Positions 14,981 through 15,011 of a DNA stretch of 15,011 nt are shown here, piece after piece. Position 1 is the stretch's first letter, and every line of letters starts with the position of its first letter. This DNA comes from Prevotella sp. UBA7594. Lineage in GTDB: Bacteria; Bacteroidota; Bacteroidia; Bacteroidales; Bacteroidaceae. The position numbers and the translations under genes were made by a program. The stretch is from the NCBI GenBank assembly GCA_002490315.1, contig DLKG01000026.1, positions 1-15,011 of the forward strand, in the 5' to 3' direction. The notes beneath the pieces were generated by a model that saw only the letters and a program-made list of their open reading frames with translations, had not been told where the DNA came from and did not search any database.

Positions 14981-15011
14981 AAAAAAAGACAATCGAGTAG
15001 GAGGAAAACGA

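Overview
The window looks like a chromosomal segment from a Bacteroidales bacterium, most likely Prevotella or a close relative. This rests on family-level recognition and not on a database search. The evidence is: promoters of the TTTG / TAnnTTTG type in place of sigma70 boxes, no strong Shine-Dalgarno sequences, an UpxY-type NusG paralogue heading polysaccharide genes, a BspA-type leucine-rich-repeat protein, a TonB-dependent receptor with an HMA-domain partner, and a SusB-like GH97 glucosidase.

Layout. (1) 1-4500, minus strand: a surface-polysaccharide locus read right to left. It has a promoter near 4475, a leader of about 260 nt, a very large NusG/UpxY-like protein (2013-4208), a gene-poor stretch with a 22-bp palindromic tandem repeat and a possible gene remnant, a GtrB-like glycosyltransferase (683-1657), and an acyltransferase_3 membrane protein running off the left edge (1-675). 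The last two genes are strikingly AT-rich compared with the rest, as expected for an exchangeable polysaccharide cassette. (2) 4523-7141, minus strand: a probable copper/heavy-metal operon, with a TonB-dependent receptor followed by an exported HMA protein that has a Cys-Cys repeat tail. It has a good promoter on the right and a hairpin terminator on the left. (3) 7321-11255, minus strand: a polyphosphate cluster of BspA-like LRR protein, polyphosphate kinase ppk1 and exopolyphosphatase ppx, closely spaced and probably one transcript. (4) 11485-15011, plus strand: a phosphate-selective-porin (O/P) family outer-membrane protein, then a periplasmic GH97 alpha-glucosidase.

Most notable points. 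The acyltransferase gene contains an uninterrupted 11-G tract near its start. Gaining or losing one G would stop translation at once or within about ten codons, so this is a candidate phase-variable ON/OFF switch of a polysaccharide modification, caught here in the ON state. The NusG-like protein is about four times the usual UpxY length, with roughly 500 unexplained C-terminal residues. A perfect 14+14 bp palindrome acts as terminator, operator or both at the metal operon's promoter. Two intergenic regions share a composite repeat: a palindromic head followed by an 8-bp minisatellite tail.
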